Source of the DNA: an uncultured bacterium
GTDB taxonomy: Bacteria > Vulcanimicrobiota > Xenobia > Xenobiales > Xenobiaceae
NCBI GenBank assembly: GCA_934636825.1
Contig: CAKUBG010000011.1
Coordinates: forward strand, 1-64,000
Length of the DNA stretch: 64,000 nucleotides
Reading direction: 5' to 3'
In this document: positions 27,182 to 35,925 of the stretch, in pieces
How the letters are laid out: the number at the start of each line of letters is the position of its first letter
Position numbering within the stretch: the first letter of the stretch is position 1
Translations under genes and position numbers: made by a program
The notes under the pieces: model-generated
Database searches by the model: none
The model's input: the letters and a program-made list of their open reading frames with translations, nothing else
What the model was told of the DNA's origin: nothing

Positions 27182-27195
27182 GAAAGGAGCATTTT

Positions 27196-27513
27196 ATGGC
27201 TAACGGCTTTTTTAGCGCCACCGGTGATATTATGAAAGGTTTAGCCGACGCAGCTGCTAGGAAGCGCGACGAATTGGTCAGCTCGGCCGAAACCAGATTA
27301 AAGATAGAACGACTTAAATCAGAAGTACGTACCTTACGCCAAGAGAAAGACGGCCTTTTAAACGCTCTGGCTCTTAAAGTTTATGAAAGCTACGTCAAAG
27401 GTGAAGTGAAAGACCCGGGTTTGCAAGCAACTTGTCAAAATATCCAGCTTAAACAATGGGAAATAGATGAAAAATGGGCGGAGATTAATCGTGTCAAATC
27501 AAGCAATACCTAA
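27196..27513 (+). CDS. Small coiled-coil protein of unknown function
   Basis: A 105-residue protein with AAAGGAG before its ATG. Residues about 20-65 are a charged coiled coil (KIERLKSEVRTLRQEKDGL). The C-terminus ends in another helix. No family is recognised. The rdgB coding region begins inside its last codons, so the two are translationally coupled. Confidence 0.75.
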   Translation: MANGFFSATGDIMKGLADAAARKRDELVSSAETRLKIERLKSEVRTLRQEKDGLLNALALKVYESYVKGEVKDPGLQATCQNIQLKQWEIDEKWAEINRVKSSNT

Positions 27514-28138
27514 ATTACTTTTAGCAACCGGCAATGCTCATAAAGCTGCAGAAATGAAAGCTATTTTAGCCGGTTGGCCCATAGAATTAGTAAGTTTAAG
27601 CGAAATAGATCCTAAACATACCATTACCGAACCGGAGGAAACCGGCAATACCTATTTAGAAAATGCGCTCATTAAAGCCAAACACTACGGACAGGCTGCC
27701 CATATGGCCTGTTTGGCAGACGATTCAGGCTTGGAAATAGACGCTTTAGAGGGAGCGCCGGGGCTCTTTTCTCATCGTTTTTTAAGTCAGTGCCAAAGCC
27801 AAGCGGAAAAAAATGAAAAAGTTTTAGAAATTTTACGTGACGAGCCTTTGGAAAAGCGTCATGCTCAGTTTCGCTGCCTGTGCGTTATTGACGGTTTGGA
27901 CAAATTAGGTTTAGTCTCTCCTGCTGACGAATATATTAAGGCCGAAGCGCTATGTCCCGGCCATATTGCTTTTGAAGCTTACGGTCGCGGCGGCTTTGGT
28001 TATGATCCTATTTTTATGCCTGATTTAGGAAACGGTCGTCACATGGCCGAGCTTAGTGAAAAAGAAAAAAACGACATAAGCCATCGCGGTCAGGCTGTGC
28101 GCCAAGCTGTGCGTATACTGCTTGACAAACTGGCCTAA
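27491..28138 (+). CDS. rdgB: Non-canonical purine NTP pyrophosphatase (RdgB/HAM1)
   Basis: Hydrolyses dITP, ITP and XTP to monophosphates, keeping them out of DNA and RNA. The protein opens with LLLATGNAHKAAEMKAIL, then EPEETGNTYLENALIKAKHY, the DDSGLEIDALEGAPGLFSHRF signature, and FGYDPIFMP near the end. These are the family's main motifs in order. I start at GTG 27491 (SNQAIPKLLLATGN) because GGAG lies seven bases upstream; it overlaps the preceding gene by 23 bases. Confidence 0.94.
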   Translation: MSNQAIPKLLLATGNAHKAAEMKAILAGWPIELVSLSEIDPKHTITEPEETGNTYLENALIKAKHYGQAAHMACLADDSGLEIDALEGAPGLFSHRFLSQCQSQAEKNEKVLEILRDEPLEKRHAQFRCLCVIDGLDKLGLVSPADEYIKAEALCPGHIAFEAYGRGGFGYDPIFMPDLGNGRHMAELSEKEKNDISHRGQAVRQAVRILLDKLA

Positions 28139-28165
28139 TCTATCAAGGCTGTTTCTTTTTCAACC

Positions 28166-29476
28166 TTATTTAACAATCTGGCGCATGATAAAGCGCACTG
28201 GATAGTTGGAAGCTCCTTCCGGAAGCGTTAGGAGGCGTACGACTGCGCTCTGTCCGGCAGGCACAGAAAATGAAGCAGCCTTATATTCACTGAAAGGCTC
28301 AGCTTCTTTAGTCAAAGAGCGATCGTTATATTGGTTGCCGAAACGGAAATAGGCTAAATCCGGCACTTGTTCGCTTAACCAAGCGGTAGGCTCTATTATT
28401 TGATTATAAAAATCAGTTTGCTCCAAAACAGTAGCTGTGGCCTTTCCTCCTCTGGGGTTGATCACAAGTTCAAAATCGGCTGCGCTTGCAGTTGGGTTAA
28501 TAAGCAAAAATTGCAAAGCATAAACGACTCCATAATCGCCTCTAAGTTCTGGGCCAACTATTATATTGGGCTGTCTGAGCGCTCCCACAGCGGCGCGGAC
28601 TTCGGAAGCTTTGTCATCTTCGACAATAACCGCCTTATTGATAAATTGATCGGCGCAAGCGTAGATGCCGCGAGCGTGAACATCCTTGGGATTGGAAAGT
28701 AAATTAAAACTCAGCATCTCCTGAGGATCTTCCAAAGCATTCAAATAGAAACTTACTTCGCCACCTTCCAAAAGAGTAAATTGAGTTGTACCGCTAAGCA
28801 CCTGGCAATAGGGCAATTTTTGACAAAAAACTGTTATACTTTGCTCGGGATCTATTTCCAAAAGGCGACCGCAGCCAGCAGCTAAACAGCGTAAAAATTG
28901 CTCATTATTTTTATGTCCAGCCTGAAAATAATCTCTATCCGGGCCACCTTCACCCTCAATTAGCATAATTGTAGCTTTTTGGCGTCGTGAATTGTTACGC
29001 AAATCTAAACGAAGCCACAATTGATTATCCTCTTTGCCACCTTCATGATAATATTGAAAACGCAAAGGCTTAAAGGGAATAAGTCCTCCTTTAAATAACA
29101 AACCGCGCTCTTTAACACGCTCAGGATGATCGGAAAAAGACAAAATCTCAGTTTTGAGATTTGGATAAGCAACATTTTTAATCAGCAAACCGTTGGATAG
29201 GCAAATTTGCTGGCCCGGATAAAGCTCGGGCAAAGTTTCCTCAATGGAAAATCCCAAGCGTTTAGCCGTAGCTTGCAAATAGGCACTATTGGCAGGATTA
29301 CCAAAGACTGTTAAAATGTTTTTTTTCCCTTTTTGGGCAGCTTCAGAAGTATCAGTTTTAATAGAAAAATTTTGCCCTTCGCTCTGAGTTTGAGCTTCGA
29401 CTGAATAAGGCATAAACATAAACAAACTTAGCCAAAATCCCAACCCTACTAAAAAGAAATAATATTTAAATCGCAT
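28166..29476 (-). CDS. Secreted protein of unknown function
   Basis: A 436-residue protein with a hydrophobic signal peptide ending SVEA-Q near residue 28. The mature part is rich in beta-strand-like segments (LWLRLDLRNNSRRQKATIML, FELVINPRGG) and looks like a series of extracellular beta domains. No catalytic motif is recognised. It is the last of three minus-strand genes (28166-31021) with short gaps, all of unknown family. Two of the three have signal peptides, so they may form an exported or envelope module. Confidence 0.75.
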   Translation of the reverse strand: MRFKYYFFLVGLGFWLSLFMFMPYSVEAQTQSEGQNFSIKTDTSEAAQKGKKNILTVFGNPANSAYLQATAKRLGFSIEETLPELYPGQQICLSNGLLIKNVAYPNLKTEILSFSDHPERVKERGLLFKGGLIPFKPLRFQYYHEGGKEDNQLWLRLDLRNNSRRQKATIMLIEGEGGPDRDYFQAGHKNNEQFLRCLAAGCGRLLEIDPEQSITVFCQKLPYCQVLSGTTQFTLLEGGEVSFYLNALEDPQEMLSFNLLSNPKDVHARGIYACADQFINKAVIVEDDKASEVRAAVGALRQPNIIVGPELRGDYGVVYALQFLLINPTASAADFELVINPRGGKATATVLEQTDFYNQIIEPTAWLSEQVPDLAYFRFGNQYNDRSLTKEAEPFSEYKAASFSVPAGQSAVVRLLTLPEGASNYPVRFIMRQIVK

Positions 29477-29496
29477 ATATTTTTACCCTAAAAAAA

Positions 29497-30372
29497 CTAG
29501 TCATCCTCAGCAAACAGTTCTTCTATACTGCTGGGAGAGCGGTGAGTATAAATTAAAGAGAGCATTTTCCCCTTAGTGCGACAATTGGGTAAGTCTAAGT
29601 TTTCGCTGCCCAAAGCATTGTCGAGATAAGTTTTTAAAGGTATAACCAGTTCGGTATTTTCGGTAATAATTTGATAAATGATAGGGTGGCTGCCTGAGGA
29701 AAAAATACGCACCGGTTGCTTGCCTTCTAAGTTAGCAATAACCAATTCTATACTGCCACTAGAATTGATGCGCGGATAAACACTAACAAATAAAGGATTA
29801 TCGGAATCGTCACTTTCGCAGACAACTTCTTCCAAAATGCGCAAAAATTCTTGCTCTTTGCTATTAAAATTGAATAAATATGAAGCGTGGCGCGAATCTT
29901 TAGCCAACTGGGGTAAAGTTGAACCCGGTTTATACACAGTATCGTACAAAGGCAAAGCATAAGGATAAGATACCCAGCGGCGCGTGCCTATATATTGAGT
30001 GCGATCGAAGCGCTCGCTGCCTATTACTCTATCCAACCAACCTTTAAAATCGTTAGCAAATTGAGTGCGTGCGGTCATAAAAGCACAAGAACAAGACAAA
30101 CCACTTATACAATTAAGTTTTACTTTTTGGCACACACCATTCATAGTAACATGTAATACTACCGGAGAAGCCGGATTGTAGCGTGGCTGCAATTCAAATT
30201 CAAGCTGATTTTGATGCAAAAATTCAACTAAATATTCTTCGGTAACTGTAAGACTGTAAATAGGTTCTTGTACGTAACGAAATAAAGTAGGTTTGCTTTC
30301 CAGCGATTTCCAGGTCAGATGTTCGACCATACGCCGCTTGCGTCTTAGAAGCTCTTGTCCTGATTCAAGCAT
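29497..30372 (-). CDS. Protein of unknown function, middle of an envelope-type gene trio
   Basis: A 291-residue protein from ATG 30372 with AAGGAAAG upstream. No signal peptide or membrane helix is seen; the N-terminus is basic (ELLRRKRRMVEHL). Several Cys residues cluster (NCISGLSCSC, about residues 87-96), which could bind a metal or form disulphides. No family is recognised. It lies 20 bases upstream of the secreted protein gene at 28166-29476 and 46 bases downstream of the one at 30419-31021. Confidence 0.72.
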   Translation of the reverse strand: MLESGQELLRRKRRMVEHLTWKSLESKPTLFRYVQEPIYSLTVTEEYLVEFLHQNQLEFELQPRYNPASPVVLHVTMNGVCQKVKLNCISGLSCSCAFMTARTQFANDFKGWLDRVIGSERFDRTQYIGTRRWVSYPYALPLYDTVYKPGSTLPQLAKDSRHASYLFNFNSKEQEFLRILEEVVCESDDSDNPLFVSVYPRINSSGSIELVIANLEGKQPVRIFSSGSHPIIYQIITENTELVIPLKTYLDNALGSENLDLPNCRTKGKMLSLIYTHRSPSSIEELFAEDD

Positions 30373-30418
30373 AAATTTTTCTTTCCTTAAAAAGACAAAT
30401 TTGCCTTCTCACTAACTT

Positions 30419-31021
30419 TTAGCGATCTGTCACAGTCGAAGAAGTTTCCCATTGTAAAGTGTTGAGCGCTTTAGAGCCTCGGCGAACTTCCAAACGGAAA
30501 CTATGATTGCCAGGACTTAGGTTAGCAGGATAATAAATAAAACCGGGATGTTTAATTTGGGCGCTATTTACGGCCCGACCGTCTACATAAAGCTTTAGGC
30601 AATCGTAAATAGACAGAGCTTCCGTAGCATAGAATCTAGCGAATACAGGTTCTCCTCCCTTACATTCGACTTGGGGGCCGTATTCCAAAAAAGCAAAACC
30701 GCAAGTAGGCTTATGAACGATTGAAACGGGATCTAAATGGAGTTCAGTTACTAAGCCCAGTTTATTAAGATGCGCACAACCTAACATTTTTGCATATTTT
30801 TTATCTAGCTTACTTTCCGATAGCGATATATTTTGCACAGTTATTTTTGCGTGGGGGGCCAAAGTCAAATTGTTGGCACCCAATAAAATATCGCCATAAC
30901 GATAATCGTAAAAAGTTCCGCCAACTATAACTTGCTCTTGAGATTTAGCTGAGCCACTGCTCGCCAAACCTAAGCAAAAACATACAAAAAACAAAAGCCA
31001 AAGGCAAACTTTATTACGCAT
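30419..31021 (-). CDS. Small secreted protein of unknown function
   Basis: A 200-residue protein with a signal peptide (MRNKVCLWLLFFVCFCLGL, cleavage near GSAKS). The C-terminal part reads as a beta-sandwich (LYVDGRAVN, LSPGNHSFRLEVRRG), similar in style to domains that describe a deflected chain, such as PEGA- or Ig-like folds. No family is assigned. It is the first gene of the unknown trio. Confidence 0.72.
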   Translation of the reverse strand: MRNKVCLWLLFFVCFCLGLASSGSAKSQEQVIVGGTFYDYRYGDILLGANNLTLAPHAKITVQNISLSESKLDKKYAKMLGCAHLNKLGLVTELHLDPVSIVHKPTCGFAFLEYGPQVECKGGEPVFARFYATEALSIYDCLKLYVDGRAVNSAQIKHPGFIYYPANLSPGNHSFRLEVRRGSKALNTLQWETSSTVTDR

Positions 31022-31039
31022 AATGTCTCTTAAAACAAG

Positions 31040-31091
31040 AAAGCGGTTTAATCGGCCGCGAAACTAAGATCGCCGGTCTGAAAACCGCTTT
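31040..31091 (-). terminator. Possible weak terminator after the MBL-fold gene
   Basis: Inverted repeat aaagcggttt (31040-31049) / aaaccgcttt (31082-31091) with an inner G+C-rich stretch, in the minus-strand gap after the MBL-fold hydrolase. No long T-run follows. Confidence 0.4.
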
Positions 31092-31124
31092 AATACAATC
31101 AAAATTAAAAGCTGCAAGCTTATA

Positions 31125-31802
31125 CTATTCGTAGCGTAAAAGAGCGACGGTAGTTTCCACAGGCAGAGTTTCTTGGGAAACATCCATAGACATACTAGCC
31201 ATATCTTCTACTCTGTCCATACGTACTACAAAATCATCTAAGGTATTGGAGCACATATTTAAGTTGGCAATTTTGTCAGTCTTGTAGTGCATAGGTAAAA
31301 CAATATTGGGCTGCAATTGGTTGATAACCAAGCCTGCTTCAGCTGGACCCAAAGTAGTGTTTCCACCGACAGGAATAAAGAGTACGTCAGCTTTGCTAAT
31401 TTGCCCTACCTGAGTTTCGGTTAAGATATGACCCAAATCGCCTAAATGTACGAAGTGGATCCCTTCCCAATAAAAATGCCAAACTGTATTGGGACCGCGA
31501 CGGCGACCGTTGAAATTGTCGTGATAGGTAGGAACACCATAAAAAGTCAGATGTTCCTGAGTACGAACAACATTAAGTTCATTTTCCATAAGATAGGGAG
31601 AAGTTGGCTTAACCAACATAGGGTTGCCACCGACTCGGTAAGAAGCGTTGTGATCCCGATGTTCGTGCGACATCACTACAATATCAGCATCTATGGAAGG
31701 AAACTGATAAGGAATATTACTGGAATAAGGATCAAAAACGAGGGCAGTACCCTTGGAGGAACGGATATAAAAACTAGAATGACCTAAATATCTGATAAAC
31801 AT
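31125..31802 (-). CDS. MBL-fold metal-dependent hydrolase
   Basis: A 225-residue cytoplasmic metallo-beta-lactamase-fold protein of the UlaG/UPF0173 type. The metal motifs are SHEHRDHN (HxHxDH), the GDLGH loop and PMHYKTDK near the end. Such proteins hydrolyse varied phosphodiester or lactone substrates, which cannot be told here. No clear ribosome binding site precedes ATG 31802. Its operon partner may be the small gene at 31837. Confidence 0.88.
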   Translation of the reverse strand: MFIRYLGHSSFYIRSSKGTALVFDPYSSNIPYQFPSIDADIVVMSHEHRDHNASYRVGGNPMLVKPTSPYLMENELNVVRTQEHLTFYGVPTYHDNFNGRRRGPNTVWHFYWEGIHFVHLGDLGHILTETQVGQISKADVLFIPVGGNTTLGPAEAGLVINQLQPNIVLPMHYKTDKIANLNMCSNTLDDFVVRMDRVEDMASMSMDVSQETLPVETTVALLRYE

Positions 31803-31836
31803 ATGGAAAACTATTCGCTTTTTATTTTACGCTTTG

Positions 31837-32091
31837 CTACTTAGAGGGAGTTTCAACCGGAGCGACCATGAGAACCAACTCTTTGTTGACCGCAATAAAC
31901 TCCAAAGTATCCACAGGCTGACCGCTCACTGGATCAAAGAGAGTGGCGTTGGTAAGAGGAATAAAGCCTCGCTCGCGATTTATTTCATCGAGCAATCTTC
32001 CACCCGGTACCACGTGCATGTCGCCTTCAAGACGATAAGAAGTAGTTAGAACAATTACGGGAACTTTTTCTTTTACGGTCTTTACCGCCAT
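31837..32091 (-). CDS. Small conserved-type protein of unknown function
   Basis: An 84-residue protein starting at ATG 32091 with a strong AGGAGGG site; an upstream in-frame ATG lacks one. The sequence (VIVLTTSYRLEGDMHVVPGG, FIPLTNATLFD) resembles small single-domain DUF6812-like proteins built as a beta-barrel. That family link is from memory and is only suggestive. It precedes the MBL-fold gene by 34 bases on the same strand. Confidence 0.75.
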   Translation of the reverse strand: MAVKTVKEKVPVIVLTTSYRLEGDMHVVPGGRLLDEINRERGFIPLTNATLFDPVSGQPVDTLEFIAVNKELVLMVAPVETPSK

Positions 32092-32329
32092 AATAACCCT
32101 CCTGACTGACGCCGCAGCACCAAGACGCATCCTTATAAAAACTTACGCAGCCATCTTCTGAGTCGCGATCTAGCCACTAGGGACAGACGCAACCACAGCA
32201 CTGAAGCCAATGGTGATTAGCCATATGTAAATTTCTTCCTGCCTTGCCTTGAGTAACAGCATTTAGCAAAACAGCGAAAAGTGCCTCAAAAGCGGGATTT
32301 TAAGCAAGGTCAGAGAATTGAGCGGGACT

Positions 32330-32659
32330 ATGTTCGATCAGCTTGATAATTGTGCCGCAGCCGCTAAAATAAAGTCTTTTGGCCCTTTCGATATGCGCCC
32401 CATGTTCGGTGGCTTTGCCCTATTTAAGGATGGCACCTATTTTGGTATTGCCTCCCAAGGCTCTCTTTTTTTTCGCGTCAATGATTGCACGCGCCAAAAA
32501 TATATAGCGGAAGGCTCACATCCTCTAGTATCCGGAGGACGTTATACTTTTGCCAATACTTATCGAGTTCCGCATTCAGCTCTAGAAAATGAACGTGAGC
32601 TTTTAGCTTTAGCCCAAGAAGCCTGGGAAATCGCTCGTTATCAAGCGGGACAGCTTTAA
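32330..32659 (+). CDS. TfoX N-terminal domain protein
   Basis: A 109-residue stand-alone TfoX-N domain: RPMFGGFALFKDGTYFGIA then LFFRVND are its signature. In Gammaproteobacteria the domain occurs in TfoX/Sxy competence regulators, but single-domain forms of unknown role are widespread. I start at ATG 32330 with GCGGG upstream; the TTG four codons earlier is less likely. No competence genes are nearby. Confidence 0.85.
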   Translation: MFDQLDNCAAAAKIKSFGPFDMRPMFGGFALFKDGTYFGIASQGSLFFRVNDCTRQKYIAEGSHPLVSGGRYTFANTYRVPHSALENERELLALAQEAWEIARYQAGQL

Positions 32660-32786
32660 ATGTCCGCAGAGTTTTTTGCCTATTTGGCACAGACAATTCG
32701 GCAGGACGGCAAGTTTTAGGCACGAATTGGCACGGCTATTGCTGTAAACAGCGGCAGCTATTTTTCCCTTTCAATGAGGTGTTCAT

Positions 32787-34085
32787 ATGGAGAGATTTAC
32801 CGGATTGCTCGGTATGCTATTCATCCTAGGCATTGCATGGGCGTTCTCCACCAATCGCAAAAAAATCAACTACAAAACCGTAGGTATTGGTTTAGGGTTG
32901 CAAGTAGTCTTAGGATTATTCGTATTAAAGACAGAGATCGGCCACAATATTTTTGCTTTCTTGGGGCACCTCGTCAATAAGCTTCTTGAGTTTACCAACG
33001 AAGGTTCACACTTCGTTTTCGGTGCTCTCGTACCCGCTAGCAGCAACGAACAAGGCGCTCTGGGTATGATCTTTGCCTTCCAGGTACTTCCGGCTATTAT
33101 TTTCGTCGGTTCTTTAGCTTCTATTGCTTACTACTTAGGCATTATGCAATTCATTATCAGAGTTGTAGCTAAGTTGGTAGTAAAATTTATGAACACCTCT
33201 GGCGCCGAGAGCCTTTATGCTATCGGCACTGTATTTGTAGGCCAGAGTGAAGCTCCCCTTTTGGTTCGTCCCTACTTAGAGAAGATGACCCGCTCCGAGC
33301 TTAACACCATTATGACCGGCGGTATGGCTACCATTGCCGGCTCCGTGCTCTTCGCCTATGTAGGTATGCTCGGTCCCGAATGGGCTCCCCACATCATCAC
33401 CGCTTCTATTATGGGCGCTCCTGCCGGCTTAGTTCTTTCCAAGATTCTCTGCCCCGAAGAAGGCGAGCCAGAGACTTCTGGCGTCGTCGAATTAAAAACC
33501 GAATGCAAAGAAAAATCCATTATTGAAGCTGCTTCTAAAGGCGCCATCGACGGTATGCACTTAGCTTTCATCGTCGGTACCGTACTTATTGCCTTTATTG
33601 CTATTATCGCTACCGTTAACGGTGTATTGGGTTATTTCGGCCACGCTTGCGACGTCGTCGCTGGCTGGTTCGGTCAGACTTTCCTTTATGCTGACAAAAT
33701 TTCCATCCAGAGCATTTTGGGTATCATTCTTTGGCCCGTGGCTTGGTTAATCGGTGCCCCCTCTTCCGACGCTCAGATCGTAGCTTCCTTGATCGGTGAG
33801 AAACTCGTATTGAACGAGTTCGTAGCCTATTCCGACCTTTTGAACCACATGACCGTCGGCGACAAAGCTGCCGTTTTGCAAGAACTCACCCAAAAGGGTA
33901 AACTCATTGCCACTTTCGCTCTCTGCGGTTTTGCCAACTTCTCCTCTATCGGTATTAACGTCGGATGCATCGGCGGTTTGGCTCCCAGTCGTCAGTCCGA
34001 ATTGGCCAAACTCGGCATCAGAGCCATGTTTGGTGGCGCCATGGCTTCCATGATGACCGCTTGCTTAGCCGGTATTCTCATGTAA
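32787..34085 (+). CDS. nupC: Concentrative nucleoside transporter NupC
   Basis: A 432-residue inner-membrane symporter that takes up nucleosides with H+ or Na+. Family motifs are GQSEAPLLVRPY in the first hairpin region, NEFVAYSDL, and CGFANFSSIGI near the end. The cytoplasmic loop at about 227-250 is charged. Eight or more hydrophobic helices are visible. It is preceded by GAGGTG before ATG and followed by a strong terminator. It is a monocistronic unit and the last gene before the A+T-rich restriction-modification island. Confidence 0.95.
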   Translation: MERFTGLLGMLFILGIAWAFSTNRKKINYKTVGIGLGLQVVLGLFVLKTEIGHNIFAFLGHLVNKLLEFTNEGSHFVFGALVPASSNEQGALGMIFAFQVLPAIIFVGSLASIAYYLGIMQFIIRVVAKLVVKFMNTSGAESLYAIGTVFVGQSEAPLLVRPYLEKMTRSELNTIMTGGMATIAGSVLFAYVGMLGPEWAPHIITASIMGAPAGLVLSKILCPEEGEPETSGVVELKTECKEKSIIEAASKGAIDGMHLAFIVGTVLIAFIAIIATVNGVLGYFGHACDVVAGWFGQTFLYADKISIQSILGIILWPVAWLIGAPSSDAQIVASLIGEKLVLNEFVAYSDLLNHMTVGDKAAVLQELTQKGKLIATFALCGFANFSSIGINVGCIGGLAPSRQSELAKLGIRAMFGGAMASMMTACLAGILM

Positions 34086-34112
34086 AGTTTTGGCTACTTT
34101 CGCCAACAAATA

Positions 34113-34147
34113 AAAAGCGACTCTCCACGGAGAGCCGCTTTTTTTTG
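34113..34147 (+). terminator. Intrinsic terminator after nupC
   Basis: Stem 34113-34126 with 34129-34142 (one mismatch), flanked by A-run and a T8 run. The loop is very short, so a base pair or two at the tip probably opens. Confidence 0.88.
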
Positions 34148-34167
34148 TATTATCTTTTTGTATTATC
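34142..34167 (+). repeat. 13-bp tandem direct repeat at island boundary
   Basis: tttttgtattatc occurs twice in direct succession (34142-34154 and 34155-34167), immediately after the nupC terminator and 10 bp before the stop of the outermost island gene. A duplication of this kind can be a scar of insertion or replication slippage. Confidence 0.7.
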
Positions 34168-34177
34168 CCCAAATGCT

Positions 34178-34963
34178 TTAACTTTCTTGTCCAACTAGAC
34201 GCCTAATAGATAATTCTATGTATTCCTTGGCATTGTCAATTCCAATGTATCGTCTTGAAAGTTTCTTAGCTGCAACTCCAGTTGTTGAACTACCACAAAA
34301 AGGATCTAAAACCAACGCTCCTTCATCGGTAGATGCGAGGATAATTCTTTCAAGAAGATATAATGGTTTCTGTGTAGGATGTTTTCCATAACTTTTTTCT
34401 TTTATTGAAGTCAGGGAGCCTCTCCAAACATCCTTCATCTGTTTTCCAGAGTTCATTTCTTTCATTAAAGCGTAATTAAAATAATGCTTTGCAGTTTTTT
34501 CATTCTTCTGCGCCCAAAGAATCGTCTCCGTGCTATGCGTGAAGCAGCGACATGCTAAATTAGGTGGAGGGTTTGTTTTTTGCCAAGTTATATTGTTAAT
34601 AATTTTGAAGCCTTCTTGTTCAAGAGCGACACCAATACTGTAGATATTGTGGAGTGTTCCACTTATCCATATGCTTCCATTAGTAGTCAATGCCGCTTTG
34701 CACAGCCTAATCCAACTACGATTGAATTTATGCTTTTCTTCAAATGATATTGCTTTATCCCAATCACCTTTGTTTACAGAAACCATACGACCTGCATAGC
34801 ATGTAATTCCACCACTACTTAAAAAGTATGGCGGATCAGCGAATATCATATCCACCGTTCCAGGTTTAACTTTCTCGAGAACGGAAAATGCATTCCCAAG
34901 TATTAGCATTTCAGTCTCTGTTTTATAAGCACAATTTATATTTTCAGAGAATATATTTTCCAT
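34178..34963 (-). CDS. DpnA-type DNA adenine methyltransferase (M2 of a GATC system)
   Basis: A 261-residue beta-class methyltransferase close to DpnA (M2.DpnII), which methylates adenine in GATC, also on single strands. The sequence matches DpnA along its length: catalytic ADPPYFLSSGG near residue 41, GDWDKAISFEEKHKFNRSW, WISGTLHNIYSIG, NITWQKTNPPPNL, HPTQKPLYLLERII, and SAM motif LDPFCGSSTTG. It is the last gene of the three-gene island, 11 bases after the Dam-like methylase. Base composition is visibly richer in A+T than in flanking genes. Confidence 0.92.
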   Translation of the reverse strand: MENIFSENINCAYKTETEMLILGNAFSVLEKVKPGTVDMIFADPPYFLSSGGITCYAGRMVSVNKGDWDKAISFEEKHKFNRSWIRLCKAALTTNGSIWISGTLHNIYSIGVALEQEGFKIINNITWQKTNPPPNLACRCFTHSTETILWAQKNEKTAKHYFNYALMKEMNSGKQMKDVWRGSLTSIKEKSYGKHPTQKPLYLLERIILASTDEGALVLDPFCGSSTTGVAAKKLSRRYIGIDNAKEYIELSIRRLVGQES

Positions 34964-34974
34964 CAGATGTTACA

Positions 34975-35808
34975 CTAGTAGTTTGTAATAATAACTTCTT
35001 TTCCAACACGCTTTGATGCATCTCTGTTGATAGCTCGCCTAACATCTATAACTTTAATTTTGAATCCTTCGTACAGCTGATAAACAAGAGCCACATTATG
35101 ATTACTCATCATTACTTTAACTCCAATAGCATCTAGTCTTCTAAACAATGACGCTAATCTGCAATGATCGTCATATCCAAAACCATCTTTGGCATAATCA
35201 GTAAAATTAGCCGTTTCACTAATAGGAATGTATGGCGGATCGAAATATACAAAATCACTAGCGTGTACATCAGCACACGCTGCTTCAAAATCTCCACGGC
35301 GAATTTCTATTTCATATTTATTCAAATAATACCCGATACTGCGTAGATTTTCTTCACTCATAGAAGTCCCACCAACTTTGTTATTGTAGGGGACATTGAA
35401 TATTCCGTGTGAATTTACTCTATATAGCCCGTTAAAACAATGTTTATTTATCCATATAGTAAGAGCTGCGCACTCTGCATCAAGAACATGCTCAACTATT
35501 TTTTTGTTATACGACTCTCTCATTAGTAAATAATAGTTTTTGTCGCATTCTACAGAATCAAAACTGGATAATATTTTTATTACAGCTTCTGCATCAAATT
35601 TGAGTTGACGATAAACATTAAGCAATTGTTCATTTATATCATTAATTACTGCTCTTTCTGGCTGTACATCTAGTAAAAGAGCACCTCCACCAATAAATGG
35701 TTCAAAATATCTATTATACGATTCAGGTATACACTCTTCTAACTTTCCAAGAAGCTGTCTTTTTCCACCTGCCCACTTTACAAATGGACTTATTTTTAAT
35801 TTATTCAC
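34975..35808 (-). CDS. Dam/DpnM-type DNA adenine methyltransferase (M1 of a GATC system)
   Basis: A 277-residue alpha-class adenine-N6 methylase. FVKWAGGKRQLL and FEPFIGGGALLL are the SAM motifs, and YFDPPYIPIS is the catalytic motif; all match Dam/DpnM proteins, which target GATC. I start at GTG 35808 because GAGG lies six bases upstream. The frame is open to ATG 35832, but that start has no such site and would add a Cys-rich peptide. It stands between the MutH-like nuclease and the DpnA-type methylase. Confidence 0.93.
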   Translation of the reverse strand: MNKLKISPFVKWAGGKRQLLGKLEECIPESYNRYFEPFIGGGALLLDVQPERAVINDINEQLLNVYRQLKFDAEAVIKILSSFDSVECDKNYYLLMRESYNKKIVEHVLDAECAALTIWINKHCFNGLYRVNSHGIFNVPYNNKVGGTSMSEENLRSIGYYLNKYEIEIRRGDFEAACADVHASDFVYFDPPYIPISETANFTDYAKDGFGYDDHCRLASLFRRLDAIGVKVMMSNHNVALVYQLYEGFKIKVIDVRRAINRDASKRVGKEVIITNY

Positions 35809-35925
35809 ATGACACCTCATACAAATTGCCATTTACGCGCTTTGATTATTAGCATTTTGTTATTGAATTACCACAATAGAAAGTAAAAAAGCTACAACTA
35901 TTCTATTCTGGTAATAATTATGTTG

